Below are positions 36,857 to 46,036 of a DNA stretch of 64,000 nt, one piece after another. The translations under genes were made by a program, and so were the position numbers. The notes beneath the pieces were generated by a model. It was not told the origin of the DNA, did no database searches, and saw only the letters and a list, made by a program, of their open reading frames with translations. Location of the stretch: the NCBI RefSeq assembly GCF_000385335.1, contig NZ_ARWA01000001.1, positions 636,081 through 700,080 of the forward strand. The letters run 5' to 3'. The DNA is from Methyloferula stellata AR4 (GTDB taxonomy: Bacteria; Pseudomonadota; Alphaproteobacteria; Rhizobiales; Beijerinckiaceae). How positions within the stretch are numbered: the stretch's first letter is position 1; every line of letters starts with the position of its first letter.

Positions 36857-38791
36857 CTACACCGTCACCTGGGCGCCGAGTTCGACCACGCGGTCTGAGG
36901 GAATCGAGAAGAAGTCCGTCGCATTGGTCGCCTGTTTCGACAGGCCGATGAAGAGCTTGTCCTGCCAGGCCGGCATGCCCGAATTGGGCGAGGGTTTGAT
37001 CGTGCGCCGCCCCAGAAAGAAGGACGTCGTCATGATATCGAACTTCATGCCCATTTTGCGCAGCGAGGCCAAGGCGGTCGGCAGGCGCGGGCTCTCCATA
37101 TAGCCATAATGCAGCGTGATCGCGGTGAAATCCGACGACAGCGGCACGATTTCGCAGCGCTTTGACGGCGGCACGCGCGGCGTTGCCTCGGTCACGACCG
37201 ACATCAGCACCACGCGCTCGTGCAAAACCTTATTGTGTTTCAGATTATGCATCAGAGCCGAAGGCGCGGCATCCGGCGTACTCGTCAGGAAGATCGCGGT
37301 ACCCGGTACGCGGGTCGGCTTCGATGTTTCGAGCATGCGGATCAATTCATTGATCGGGATCGAATCGCGCCGCGTCTTGCGGGCGAGCAAGCCCGTGCCG
37401 CGCACCCAGGTCCACATGATGATCATCGAACAGCAACCGAGCGCCAATGGCATCCAGCCGCCCTCCAGAACCTTGGTAAGGTTGGCGGCGAGAAAGGCGC
37501 AATCGATGATGAGGAAGCCCGAGACCATAAGAGCCGCGCCCCAGAGCGGCCAATGCCAGCGCTTCCACACGACGACGAAGGCAAGCGCCGTCGTCACCAG
37601 CATGGTGCCCGACACGGCGATGCCATAGGCCGAGGCGAGCGAACTGGAACTCTTGAAGATGAATACGAGACTCAACACGCCGATCAGCAAAAGCCGGTTG
37701 ACGCGCGGAAGGAAGATCTGGCCTTCCAGCATTTCGGATTTGTGCTGGATTTCCATGCGCGGCAGAAGGCCGAGTTGGATCGCCTGACGCACCAGGGAAT
37801 AGGCGCCCGTAATCACGGCTTGGCTGGCGATGACGGTCGCGAAGGTTGAAAGGATCACGAGCGGCAGCAGCGCCCAACTCGGCGCCAGCAGATAAAACGG
37901 ATTGGCAACGGCGGCCTCATTCGACAGAACCAAGGCGCCCTGGCCAAGATAATTCAAGGTGAGCGCCGGCAGGACGAAAAAGACCCAGGCGATTTGAATC
38001 GGACGCCGGCCAAAATGGCCCATGTCGGCGTAAAGCGCTTCCGCCCCGGTCACGGCCAGAAAGACGGAGCCCAATACCGCGAAACCCAAAAATCCATGGC
38101 TGAACAAAAACCGCAGGCCATGAATCGGATTGAAGGCATAGAGAATACGCGGCGCATCGCCGATATGGGTTATCCCCAAAATGCCGATGACCGCGAAGAA
38201 AACCACCATCACCGGGCCGAAGAAAGATGCGACCCGCGCCGTGCCATGGGTTTGTACCCAGAACACCGAGACCAGGATCAAGACGGTGAGCGGTATGACA
38301 TAGGGCTCGAATTCCGGGGTCACGAGATCGAGACCCTCGATCGCCGACAGCACCGAAATCGCCGGCGTGATGATCGCATCGCCGGAAAACAGCGCGGCAC
38401 CGGCTACCCCCAAGAAAAACACCGGCGCGGCCCGCCGCCCAAGCGCGCTTTGCGCCAGGGCCATCAGCGATAGGATGCCGCCTTCACCCTTATTGTCGGC
38501 GCGCATCAGGAAGAGCACGTATTTCGCCGTCACGGTGAAAAACAGCGCCCAAAGCAAGAGCGACACCGTCCCGATGATGCCCTCATCGGTAATACCGGCA
38601 TTTTTGCTATGGATCAGCGATTCTCGCAGCGCGTAGAGCGGGCTGGTGCCGATATCGCCATAGACCACGCCGATCGATCCGACCGCCAAAGCGGTAAACG
38701 TCGGCTTTAACGGGGGAACGGCTGGGTGGACGGCTGTGAGCCCGTCCGCGACCGGCGGCGGGAGTTGATCTTGCGCGATCTGCGACGCCAT
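36857..38791 (-). CDS. kup: Kup-type potassium uptake permease
   Basis: A K+/H+ symporter of the KUP/HAK family with about 12 membrane segments. Family motifs are VVYGDIGTSPLYALRESL, GEGGILSLMALAQ and GALVLSNEAAVANPFY. ATG 38791 (MASQIAQDQ) is chosen for AAGGAC six bases upstream, giving 644 aa; the frame is open to 38860. A cytoplasmic tail of about 180 residues follows the last helix. A family D repeat lies just downstream of the stop. Confidence 0.94.
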   Translation of the reverse strand: MASQIAQDQLPPPVADGLTAVHPAVPPLKPTFTALAVGSIGVVYGDIGTSPLYALRESLIHSKNAGITDEGIIGTVSLLLWALFFTVTAKYVLFLMRADNKGEGGILSLMALAQSALGRRAAPVFFLGVAGAALFSGDAIITPAISVLSAIEGLDLVTPEFEPYVIPLTVLILVSVFWVQTHGTARVASFFGPVMVVFFAVIGILGITHIGDAPRILYAFNPIHGLRFLFSHGFLGFAVLGSVFLAVTGAEALYADMGHFGRRPIQIAWVFFVLPALTLNYLGQGALVLSNEAAVANPFYLLAPSWALLPLVILSTFATVIASQAVITGAYSLVRQAIQLGLLPRMEIQHKSEMLEGQIFLPRVNRLLLIGVLSLVFIFKSSSSLASAYGIAVSGTMLVTTALAFVVVWKRWHWPLWGAALMVSGFLIIDCAFLAANLTKVLEGGWMPLALGCCSMIIMWTWVRGTGLLARKTRRDSIPINELIRMLETSKPTRVPGTAIFLTSTPDAAPSALMHNLKHNKVLHERVVLMSVVTEATPRVPPSKRCEIVPLSSDFTAITLHYGYMESPRLPTALASLRKMGMKFDIMTTSFFLGRRTIKPSPNSGMPAWQDKLFIGLSKQATNATDFFSIPSDRVVELGAQVTV

Positions 38792-39036
38792 CTTTTGTCC
38801 TTCGAGGGACTCTTGCGGCAACTTGAGAGCAAGGCTCATGAAGCGTCCGCGCGGAGGCATATAGCGTTTTTATATACGTTAGAGAAGGGGTCTCCTTTAT
38901 CGGGGGCGATTGATCCCTATTGACCTTAATGCCGCATATGACGGTAGCTTAGCAGCACCATGTCCGGTCGCGCCCGAAATGCGCTTCGGTTCGAAATCCC
39001 GTTGTCCACCGGCATTCCACCTGTCATGCAGACTCC

Positions 39037-41517
39037 ATGACTCTTTTTAGCCCCGCGCTTCCGATCGACGCGGTTTTGGACGAGATCGGCGCCTGCCTCA
39101 CAGCAGGCCGGAACGCCGTCCTTGTCGCGCCGCCTGGCGCGGGCAAGACGACGCGGGTGCCGCTGCACCTTCTCGCCGCTCCCTGGATGGCGGACCGCAA
39201 GCTGATCCTGCTCGAACCCCGGCGGCTCGCGGCTCGCGCGGCGGCCGAACGCATGGCATCGACACTCGGCGAAAGGGTGGGCGAGACGATCGGGCTCCGC
39301 ATGCGTCTCGAAGCGCGGGTTTCGGCCAAAACCCGCATCGAAGTGGTCACCGAGGGCGTTTTCGCCCGCATGATTTTGAACGACCCGGGCCTCGACAAGA
39401 TCGCGGCGGTTCTCTTCGACGAATTTCACGAACGCTCGCTCGACGCCGATCTCGGCCTGGCGCTAGCGATCGACGTGCAATCGGGCCTGCGCGACGATCT
39501 GCGCGTTCTTGTCATGTCGGCGACCTTGGATGCCGCACGGGTTTCGACGCTGCTCGGCTCCTGTCCCACCATCGAAAGCCTGGGGCGAAGCTTTCCGGTC
39601 GAGACCATCTATCTCGGCCGCGATCCGCGCGAAAGAATCGAAGACGCTGTCGGAAGGGCGACCATAAGAGCCATGGGAGAAACGGAGGGCTCGGCTCTGG
39701 TCTTCCTGCCGGGGCAAAGCGAGATTCGCCGCGTCGCCGCGCTGCTTGAGCCACGATATGCAGGAACCAATGTCGAGATCGCGCCGCTCTATTCGGCGCT
39801 TGATAAAAGGGCGCAGGATCAGGCCATCGCGCCAACCGACAAAACCCGACGCAAAATCGTGCTTGCGACCTCGATCGCGGAGACGTCGCTCACGATCGAA
39901 GGCGTGCGCATCGTCGTCGATGCCGGGCTCGCGCGCGTGCCGCGCTATGAGCCGGATACGGGCCTGACGCGGCTTGAAACGCAACGGGTCTCGCGCGCGG
40001 CAGCCGATCAAAGGCGCGGGCGCGCCGGACGCACCGAGCCAGGCTCTTGCTACCGGCTCTGGGAAGAAGCCGCGACCGGCTCATTCGCGGCTTTCGCAAC
40101 GCCGGAAATTCTCGCAGCTGACATGTCGGGCCTCGTGCTCGATCTCGCCTCCTGGGGCGTGCGCAATCCGGCCGAAGAGTTGCGCTGGCTCGATCCGCCG
40201 CCGCAACCGGCCTTGATCGAAGCGCGCGCACTCTTGCAGGCGCTTGGCGCGATCGAGCCCGACGGCGCTCTTACCGATCACGGCAAGGCGATGAGCGGCT
40301 TGGCTCTGCCGCCGCGCCTCGCGCATATGCTGATCAAGGCGGCCGAGAGTGGCGAAGGTTGGCTGGCTTCCGAGATCGCCGCCATTCTCGTCGAACGCGG
40401 ACTTGGCGGCGACGCGGCAGACCTGACAATCCGGCTCACGGAATTTCGTCGCGACCGCTCGCACCGCGCGGAGGACGCACGGCATCTTGCGCAAAATTTC
40501 GCCCGGCAAGCGGGTGCGGGACGACAGATCGCAGGCGACATTTTTCGCGCCGGAGCGCTGCTCGCTTTGGCCTTCCCTGAGCGCATTGCCAAGGCGCGCG
40601 GCAAGCCGGGCGAGTTTCTGCTCGCCAATGGCCGCGCCGCCGCCGTCGCGCCGCATGATCCGCTCGCGCGCGAGCCTTTTCTCGCCGTGGGCGAGATAGC
40701 GGGTAAAGCCGGCGCCGCGCGCATCCTGCTCGCCGCGCCTTTGAGTCTCGAAGATTTTGAGGCGGCGGCGGGAGCGCGGCTCGAAATGAAGGAAGAGCTT
40801 TCGTTCGATCAGGCGCGAGGGGCTCTCACCTTACGAAGGCAAAAGCGCGTCGGCGCCATCGTGCTCGCCGAGCAAAATCTTCAAGTCGTGCCCAATGCCG
40901 ATACAGCACTGCTGTTGGCAGATGGCATCGCCCGGCGCGGCGTCGCGCGCCTGCCTTGGACAAAAGAACAGATCCAATGGCGTGATCGTATTTCATTTCT
41001 GCGCCGGCATGAAGGCGAGGCATGGCCGGATGTCTCGGATGATGCACTCGCGCAAAATGCCAAAACCTGGCTCGCACCCTATCTCACCGGCAAGATCAGT
41101 CTTGCCGACATCAAAGCTGACGATCTGCACGCAACGCTTGAAGCGCTTCTGCCTTGGGACATGAAGAAACGGCTTGAGGCCGAAGCGCCCACGCATTTCA
41201 CAACGCCCGCTGGGTCGCATATCGCGGTGGATTATGCAGCCGAACAAGGACCCACGCTCTCCGTGCGCGTGCAGGAACTCTACGGGCTTTCGACTCATCC
41301 GGCGCTGGCCGGCGGGCGTGTGCCGTTGACGCTCGAGCTTTTATCGCCGGCGCATCGGCCGATTCAGATTACGCGCGATCTGCCCGGCTTTTGGCGCGGC
41401 TCCTGGGCCGCCGTGAAAACTGAAATGAAGGGACGCTATCCCAAACATCTTTGGCCCGACGATCCCGCCGCCGCGCAGGCGACGACACGGGCCAAGCCGC
41501 GAAACACTTCCTTTTGA
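39037..41517 (+). CDS. hrpB: ATP-dependent helicase HrpB
   Basis: An 826-aa DEAH-box helicase. Motif I is APPGAGKTTRVPLHL, motif II is DEFHERSLDAD, motif III is MSATLDAARV and motif VI is QRRGRAGRTEPG. The HrpB C-terminal domain follows (LPWDMKKRLEAEAPTHF, HLWPDDPAAA). The cellular role of HrpB is poorly defined; RNA processing is suspected. The length is typical. Confidence 0.95.
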   Translation: MTLFSPALPIDAVLDEIGACLTAGRNAVLVAPPGAGKTTRVPLHLLAAPWMADRKLILLEPRRLAARAAAERMASTLGERVGETIGLRMRLEARVSAKTRIEVVTEGVFARMILNDPGLDKIAAVLFDEFHERSLDADLGLALAIDVQSGLRDDLRVLVMSATLDAARVSTLLGSCPTIESLGRSFPVETIYLGRDPRERIEDAVGRATIRAMGETEGSALVFLPGQSEIRRVAALLEPRYAGTNVEIAPLYSALDKRAQDQAIAPTDKTRRKIVLATSIAETSLTIEGVRIVVDAGLARVPRYEPDTGLTRLETQRVSRAAADQRRGRAGRTEPGSCYRLWEEAATGSFAAFATPEILAADMSGLVLDLASWGVRNPAEELRWLDPPPQPALIEARALLQALGAIEPDGALTDHGKAMSGLALPPRLAHMLIKAAESGEGWLASEIAAILVERGLGGDAADLTIRLTEFRRDRSHRAEDARHLAQNFARQAGAGRQIAGDIFRAGALLALAFPERIAKARGKPGEFLLANGRAAAVAPHDPLAREPFLAVGEIAGKAGAARILLAAPLSLEDFEAAAGARLEMKEELSFDQARGALTLRRQKRVGAIVLAEQNLQVVPNADTALLLADGIARRGVARLPWTKEQIQWRDRISFLRRHEGEAWPDVSDDALAQNAKTWLAPYLTGKISLADIKADDLHATLEALLPWDMKKRLEAEAPTHFTTPAGSHIAVDYAAEQGPTLSVRVQELYGLSTHPALAGGRVPLTLELLSPAHRPIQITRDLPGFWRGSWAAVKTEMKGRYPKHLWPDDPAAAQATTRAKPRNTSF

Positions 41518-41910
41518 AGTCCTCGATGATCGAAGTCATGCGATAGACGCACAAGATGCTCACTATGAGCAAGTCCTGATCAAGGAGACTGATAATGAGT
41601 TTTGTCGCGATCGTTTATTTCAGCGGCTACGGCCACACGGCCAAACAGGCAGACGCCGTCGCGGAAGGCGTGAAAGCAGCGGGCGCTGAACTGCGAGTCT
41701 ATCGCATCAGCGACGCCGGCGATCTGCCCGAAGGCACCTTGGAAGAATTGAGCGGCGCCAGCGCGATCATCTATGGAAGCCCGACCTATATGGGATCGGT
41801 CGCCTGGCAGTTTAAAAAATTCGCGGACGCGTCGTCGAAAGTCTGGTTTGTCCCGGCCATCCACGTAGCAACTTTGATGATACCTTCAATAAGCAGCGAT
41901 ATCCCGGCGT

Positions 41911-41942
41911 GGATGCCCGGCACAAGGCCGGGCATGACGGTC
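41911..41942. repeat. Dispersed repeat family D, copy 4 (single hairpin)
   Basis: GGATGCCCGGCACAAGGCCG and GGCATGACGG, lying inside the broken flavodoxin gene. Confidence 0.75.
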
Positions 41943-41995
41943 AGCTTATGGTCATCTCGAAGGGCGAGGGCGGTTTATTTCGCGGGTGCGCGCAA

Positions 41996-42026
41996 CGCTG
42001 GCGATCTATCGCATCAGCGAGATCGC
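41996..42026. repeat. 31-base repeat, copy 2 (tfoX-like end)
   Basis: Matches 27787-27817 except at two positions. On the minus strand it encodes the last three residues (RSR) and the stop codon of the tfoX-like gene. Confidence 0.65.
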
Positions 42027-42331
42027 AATGCCGCCTCGTAAGCCAGCCGCACCCAACGCGCCATGATGTCGGGATCGTCGAAGGCATCTTCCGGGATGGA
42101 CCAATAAGGCATGTTGATCGGCTTGCCCTTCTTGCCCTCATAGAACCAGCGCCGCGCACCGGCCGCTTCGAATTCGGGCGCGCTGATCGCATCGGCTTTC
42201 AAAAGCATCTCGTCGCGCACTTCGACGGCAACGATGAGCCCCTTGTGATAGACGCCCTTGCCGCCGAACATACGCTTGATGGTCACCGGCCCGAGCGCGG
42301 AAAACATCTCCTCGATCTCGATCGTGTCCAT
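42014..42331 (-). CDS. TfoX N-terminal-domain protein
   Basis: A 105-aa protein with the TfoX/Sxy N-terminal fold (FSALGPVTIKRMFGGKGVYH, GLIVAVEVRDEMLLKADA, FYEGKKGKPINMPYW). TfoX controls competence in gammaproteobacteria. In alphaproteobacteria stand-alone versions are common and of unknown function. The last residues are supplied by a dispersed repeat, so the original C-terminus may be changed. It follows the M3 peptidase on the same strand with a 25-base gap. Confidence 0.82.
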   Translation of the reverse strand: MDTIEIEEMFSALGPVTIKRMFGGKGVYHKGLIVAVEVRDEMLLKADAISAPEFEAAGARRWFYEGKKGKPINMPYWSIPEDAFDDPDIMARWVRLAYEAALRSR

Positions 42332-42356
42332 GGCCCGTCCGTAATGCGATCAGCTT

Positions 42357-44423
42357 TTAAGAGTTCGACGGCGCCAGCAATCCGCGCTTGCGCAGCAGCG
42401 GTTCCGGCGTCGGCGCACGGCCGCGGAAGGCTTCGTAGGCTTCGTCCGGCGCACGGCTATAACCCGCCGAATAGACGAAATCATGCAGCTTCTTCGCGGT
42501 TTCGGAATCGAAGATGTCGCCCTTTTCCTCGAAGGCGTCGAAACCATCGGCATCGAGAATTTCCGACCACATATAGCTGTAATAGCCGGCCGAATATCCA
42601 TCGCCCGAGAAGATATGCTGGAAGTGTGGCATGCGATGGCGCATCACGATGCCTTTCGGCATGCCGAGCCTTGCCAGTTCTTCCGCCTCGAAGGCTGCGA
42701 TATCGATATCCTTCGACTCCGCTGCGAGATGCAGATCGAGATCGACCAGCGCCGAGGCGGTGAATTCGACGGTCGCGAAGCCCTGGTTGAAGAGCCGCGT
42801 CGACAGGAGTCGCTCCAGCAGCGGTTCGGGCATGGGCTCGCCGGTCTTATGATGCACGGCGAATTTGCGCAGGATCTCCGGGCGGTCCAGCCAATGTTCG
42901 TAAAGCTGTGACGGGAATTCCACGAAATCGCGCGCGACATTGGTGCCCGAGATCATCGGATAGGTGACGTCCGACAACATGCCGTGCAGACCGTGGCCGA
43001 ATTCGTGAAACAAGGTCCGCGCATCGTCGAAGGAAAGAAGACACGCCTCGCCCGGCGCAGGCGGCGCGAAATTCAAGCAATTGACGACGATCGGCAGGCT
43101 GCCGCCGTCGATCTTATATTGCTCGCGGAAATTGCTCATCCAAGCGCCGCTGCGCTTTGAACTCCGCGCATAATAATCGCCGAGGAAAAGCGCGATATCC
43201 TTGCCCTCGCGCCGGACGGTCCATGCGCGCGTGTCCTTGTTATAGAGTGGAATATCGTGACGCTCAATGAAGTCGAGGCCAAACAGCCGGTTCGCCGTAT
43301 AGAACACGGCCTCGATCATCTTATCGAGCTGCATATAGGGCTTCAGCTCGCTCTCATCGAGATCGAATTCGGCCTTGCGGCGGCGCTCGGCGTAATAGCG
43401 CCAATCCCATGGTGCGATTTCGAAATTGCCGCCTTCGTCTGCGACCATTTTTTGCAAGGCAGCTTCCTCGGCGAGCGCCTGCAGGCGTGCGGGCTCCCAG
43501 ACCTTGTGCAAAAGGTCGAGCGCAGCTTGCGGCGTCTTTGCCATCGTGTCCGACAATTGAAAATCGGCATAGGTCTCAAAACCCATGAGACGGGCGCGTT
43601 CGGCGCGCAGTTTTACCGTCTCGGCGGCAATGGCGCGATTGTCGGTGGCGCCGCCGCCTTCGCCGCGCGCGGCCCACGCACGAAACGCCTTTTCGCGCAG
43701 ATCGCGCCGCGCCGAGAATTGCAAAAAGGGCTCGACGCTCGAACGCGACAGAGTGATCACATATTTGCCCGGCAGATCGCGCTCGACTGCCGCAGCGGCG
43801 GCCGCTGCCACAAGCGACTCGGGCAGACCGATCAGATCGGCCTCGCTTTCGAGCACGAGCGTGAAGGATTTCTCGTCGGCGAGAACATTCTGGCTGAATT
43901 GCGTGCCGAGTGCCGCGAGCCTTTCGCCGATCGCGGCGAGCCGCGTCCGCGCGTCTTGCGGCAGGCCCGCACCCGCCCGCTTGAAGGTCACGAAATAGCG
44001 TTCGATGACACGTTTCTGTTCGTCGGATAAGCCAAGCGCGTCGCGCTGCGTGTGAAGCGCCTCGACCTTGCGGAAGAGCTTTTCATTTTGATAGATCGCG
44101 CTGCGGTGACGCGAAAGCAAAGGCGCGATGTCGCGCTCGATCGCATCCAGCGTGTCGTCCGTATCCGTGTTGGTAAGATTGAAGAAGACCAGCGATACGC
44201 GCTCGAGCGCGCGGCCGCTGCGCTCCAAAGCCTCGATCACATTTGCAAAGGTCGGCGGCTCCGTTGAATCGGCAATGGCGGCGATCTCGGCGCTTTGTTC
44301 AGCCAAAGCCGTATCGAAAGCCGGGCGGAATTGCTCCGCCTTCACGAGATCGAAGGGCGGCGCGCCGAAAGGCCCCGTCCACGGGGCGAGAAGGGGGTTT
44401 TGCTCCTGGCTGGCTTGCGTCAT
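42357..44423 (-). CDS. M3-family metallopeptidase (Dcp/oligopeptidase A type)
   Basis: A 688-aa peptidase from ATG 44423 (MTQASQEQNPLLAPWTGPFG); the frame is open 37 codons upstream, but those overlap the TA promoter region. The zinc motif HEXXH is LFHEFGHGLHGMLS, with the second glutamate downstream in VEFPSQLYEHW. It cleaves short peptides in the cytoplasm or periplasm. No signal peptide is present, so it is probably cytoplasmic. It diverges from the HigBA-type pair. Confidence 0.92.
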   Translation of the reverse strand: MTQASQEQNPLLAPWTGPFGAPPFDLVKAEQFRPAFDTALAEQSAEIAAIADSTEPPTFANVIEALERSGRALERVSLVFFNLTNTDTDDTLDAIERDIAPLLSRHRSAIYQNEKLFRKVEALHTQRDALGLSDEQKRVIERYFVTFKRAGAGLPQDARTRLAAIGERLAALGTQFSQNVLADEKSFTLVLESEADLIGLPESLVAAAAAAAVERDLPGKYVITLSRSSVEPFLQFSARRDLREKAFRAWAARGEGGGATDNRAIAAETVKLRAERARLMGFETYADFQLSDTMAKTPQAALDLLHKVWEPARLQALAEEAALQKMVADEGGNFEIAPWDWRYYAERRRKAEFDLDESELKPYMQLDKMIEAVFYTANRLFGLDFIERHDIPLYNKDTRAWTVRREGKDIALFLGDYYARSSKRSGAWMSNFREQYKIDGGSLPIVVNCLNFAPPAPGEACLLSFDDARTLFHEFGHGLHGMLSDVTYPMISGTNVARDFVEFPSQLYEHWLDRPEILRKFAVHHKTGEPMPEPLLERLLSTRLFNQGFATVEFTASALVDLDLHLAAESKDIDIAAFEAEELARLGMPKGIVMRHRMPHFQHIFSGDGYSAGYYSYMWSEILDADGFDAFEEKGDIFDSETAKKLHDFVYSAGYSRAPDEAYEAFRGRAPTPEPLLRKRGLLAPSNS

Positions 44424-44527
44424 GACATGATGATCCGGGTGAATGATTTCTCGTGTCATATATAGTATCGGCCCGGCAAATGACCGAAGAATCTCTTTGG
44501 TCCAAACTTCCTGCCGCGCGTTTCCAG

Positions 44528-44556
44528 TTGACATTTGTAGCTTAAAAGCTACAAAT
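44528..44556 (+). promoter_or_regulatory. Promoter and operator of the HigBA-type TA pair
   Basis: A perfect -35 TTGACA (44528-44533), a 16-base spacer and a -10-like TACAAA (44550-44555). An exact inverted repeat, ATTTGTAGCTT-AA-AAGCTACAAAT (44533-44556), covers both boxes. This is the layout of an autoregulated TA operon, with the helix-turn-helix antitoxin as the likely repressor. Confidence 0.75.
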
Positions 44557-44560
44557 AGCC

Positions 44561-44857
44561 CTGACCGATATCAGGCAGACCGAAACTTATGCGAGATGGT
44601 TTCGCCGATTGAAGGACACGGGCGCCAGAGCCCGTATTGATATCCGTATTCGGCGCCTCTCACTCGGCAATCCAGGGGATGTGAAACCGGTCGGGAGCGG
44701 GATCAACGAGATGCGCATCGATTATGGCCCTGGTTACCGAGTTTATTATATCGAGAGAAGCGCGACGATCATCCTTCTTCTCTGCGGCGGCAACAAAAGC
44801 ACTCAAGCGACAGATATCAAGGAAGCAAAGAGGCTCGCGTCGGAATTGGAGGTTTGA
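44561..44857 (+). CDS. HigB/Gp49-type addiction-module toxin without an ATG start
   Basis: A RelE-superfamily mRNA interferase. The family end is clear: GARARIDIRIRRLSLGNPGD, RIDYGPGYRVYYIERS, LLLCGGNKSTQ. The expected N-terminus (DIRQTETYARWFRRLKDTG) is in the same frame but has no ATG, GTG or TTG before it; the only plausible codon is CTG 44561, which gives 98 aa. TTG 44609 would remove the first helix. Toxin and antitoxin are three bases apart. The toxin should cut mRNA on the ribosome. Confidence 0.8.
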   Translation: MTDIRQTETYARWFRRLKDTGARARIDIRIRRLSLGNPGDVKPVGSGINEMRIDYGPGYRVYYIERSATIILLLCGGNKSTQATDIKEAKRLASELEV

Positions 44858-44860
44858 ACC

Positions 44861-45199
44861 ATGACACTCAAAACGGCGGTATGGGATGCGGCTGAGCATC
44901 TTGATACGCCTGAAGCTATTGCAGCCTATCTCGAAGCAGCGTTTGACGATGGCGATCCGGCCTTAATTGCCGCCGTGATTGGCGATGTCGCCCGCGCAAG
45001 AGGAATGGCTGAGCTTGCTCGCGAAACGGGCCTTTCGCGCGAGAGCCTCTATAGAACCTTGTCTGGAGACGGTAATCCGTCCTTCGGCACCGTACTCAAA
45101 ATTCTTCAAACATTTGGAGTTCGCCTCGAAGCAAAACCGGTGGAGGCGAAAGCGGCTACGAAATCGCGGCGAAAAGGCCGACCGGTCGCTACAGCGTAA
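44861..45199 (+). CDS. HigA-type helix-turn-helix antitoxin
   Basis: A 112-aa antidote protein of the addiction-module family. The N-terminal part is WDAAEHLDTPEAIAAYLEAA; the helix-turn-helix is GMAELARETGLSRESLYRTL, followed by GNPSFGTVLKILQTFG. The C-terminus is basic (KSRRKGRP). It probably binds the palindrome at 44533-44556. The toxin-first order is typical of higBA. Confidence 0.9.
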   Translation: MTLKTAVWDAAEHLDTPEAIAAYLEAAFDDGDPALIAAVIGDVARARGMAELARETGLSRESLYRTLSGDGNPSFGTVLKILQTFGVRLEAKPVEAKAATKSRRKGRPVATA

Positions 45200-45225
45200 G
45201 GGGTGAGGCTCCCTGGAGAAGCGCC

Positions 45226-45663
45226 ATGAAATTTCGAGGCCTGATCCAGGCGGCTCTTATTCAAATTTTGCTTTTTTGCGCACCGCCTTTGGCTCATGCG
45301 GAGGATACGCCTGCGCCCGCAACACAAGGCTGCGTTCTGCCGGCCAAACGCATGGAGCGGCTCGAATTGGTGTTCGGACTGGCGGGCAAGCCGGGCCGCG
45401 TCGCGTCCCACGCCTGGGACGCCTTTATGGAGCGCGAAGTGACGCCGCGCTTTCCCGACGGCCTCACCGTTTTCGACGGCTACGGGCAATGGCGCAATAA
45501 ACGCGGCACAATCAGCAAGGAATCCTCGCGGCTTTTGCTCATATGGTATGAAAAAGACGCGACGACCGAGACCAAGATCGAGGCGATCCGCGCCGCCTAT
45601 AAGCGCCGCTTTCACCAGGACTCGGTGCTGCGCGCGGATGAAATCTCCTGCGTTTCCTTTTAA
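45226..45663 (+). CDS. DUF3574-domain protein
   Basis: A 145-aa exported protein: signal peptide IQAALIQILLFCAPPLAHAE, then a DUF3574 domain (MERLELVFGLAGKPGRVASH, FMEREVTPRFPDGLTVFDGY, LLLIWYEKDA). The role of the family is unknown. It begins 26 bases after the antitoxin gene. Confidence 0.82.
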   Translation: MKFRGLIQAALIQILLFCAPPLAHAEDTPAPATQGCVLPAKRMERLELVFGLAGKPGRVASHAWDAFMEREVTPRFPDGLTVFDGYGQWRNKRGTISKESSRLLLIWYEKDATTETKIEAIRAAYKRRFHQDSVLRADEISCVSF

Positions 45664-45715
45664 AATGGCGTGGCAAGACGGCGCTGGCAGACCTACATAG
45701 ATCGCGGAGAGACCT

Positions 45716-46036
45716 ATGCCCAAAACCATTTCGATCAGTTTGCCGCATGATCTCGGCACCGAGGAAGCCAAGCGCCGCGTCCAGGATCAGCTCGAACGTC
45801 TGCGCAAGGAATATGTCGACAAGGTCGGCCAATCGCAGGTGAATTGGGCCGGCGATCAGGCCAAGGTCGATGTCTCGGCACTCGGTCAGGCAGCGAGCGC
45901 GACTATCGACGTTCTGCCCGACACATTGCGCATCGAGGTCGAGCTGCCATGGGTTTTGGCGGCGCTCTCCACCAGGGTCCAAAGCTTTATGACGTCGCAT
46001 GCCTCGGACGCTTTGCGTCTGACCCACACGAAATAA
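45716..46036 (+). CDS. Polyhydroxyalkanoic-acid-system (PHA granule-related) protein
   Basis: A 106-aa protein of the family annotated polyhydroxyalkanoic acid system (PF09650 type): ISLPHDLGTEEAKRRVQDQL, WAGDQAKVDVSALGQAASAT, IDVLPDTLRIEVELPWVLAA. A role at polyester granules has been suggested for the family; no PHA genes lie nearby. GCGGAGAG upstream is a fair Shine-Dalgarno sequence. Confidence 0.82.
   Translation: MPKTISISLPHDLGTEEAKRRVQDQLERLRKEYVDKVGQSQVNWAGDQAKVDVSALGQAASATIDVLPDTLRIEVELPWVLAALSTRVQSFMTSHASDALRLTHTK

Larger units (their letters stand above)
41595..42041 (+). pseudogene. Truncated flavodoxin/WrbA-type gene
   Basis: The first 88 codons are a good flavodoxin-like NAD(P)H:quinone-oxidoreductase start: FMN-phosphate loop YFSGYGHTAKQADAVAEG, then IIYGSPTYMGSVAWQFKKFA and SSKVWFVPA. 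From about 41862 the homology stops and the frame runs through a family D repeat (peptide IPAWMPGTRPGMT) and into the end of the tfoX-like gene. The family is normally about 190-200 aa, so more than half is missing. A Shine-Dalgarno sequence (AAGGAG) remains. Confidence 0.75.

Noticed and set aside
36771-37103. 110-codon plus-strand frame overlapping the kup end
   Set aside because: Starts in a family D repeat and runs antisense to kup.
38975-39015. tRNA-like TTCGAAATCC stretch before hrpB
   Set aside because: No T-arm pairing and no cloverleaf around it.
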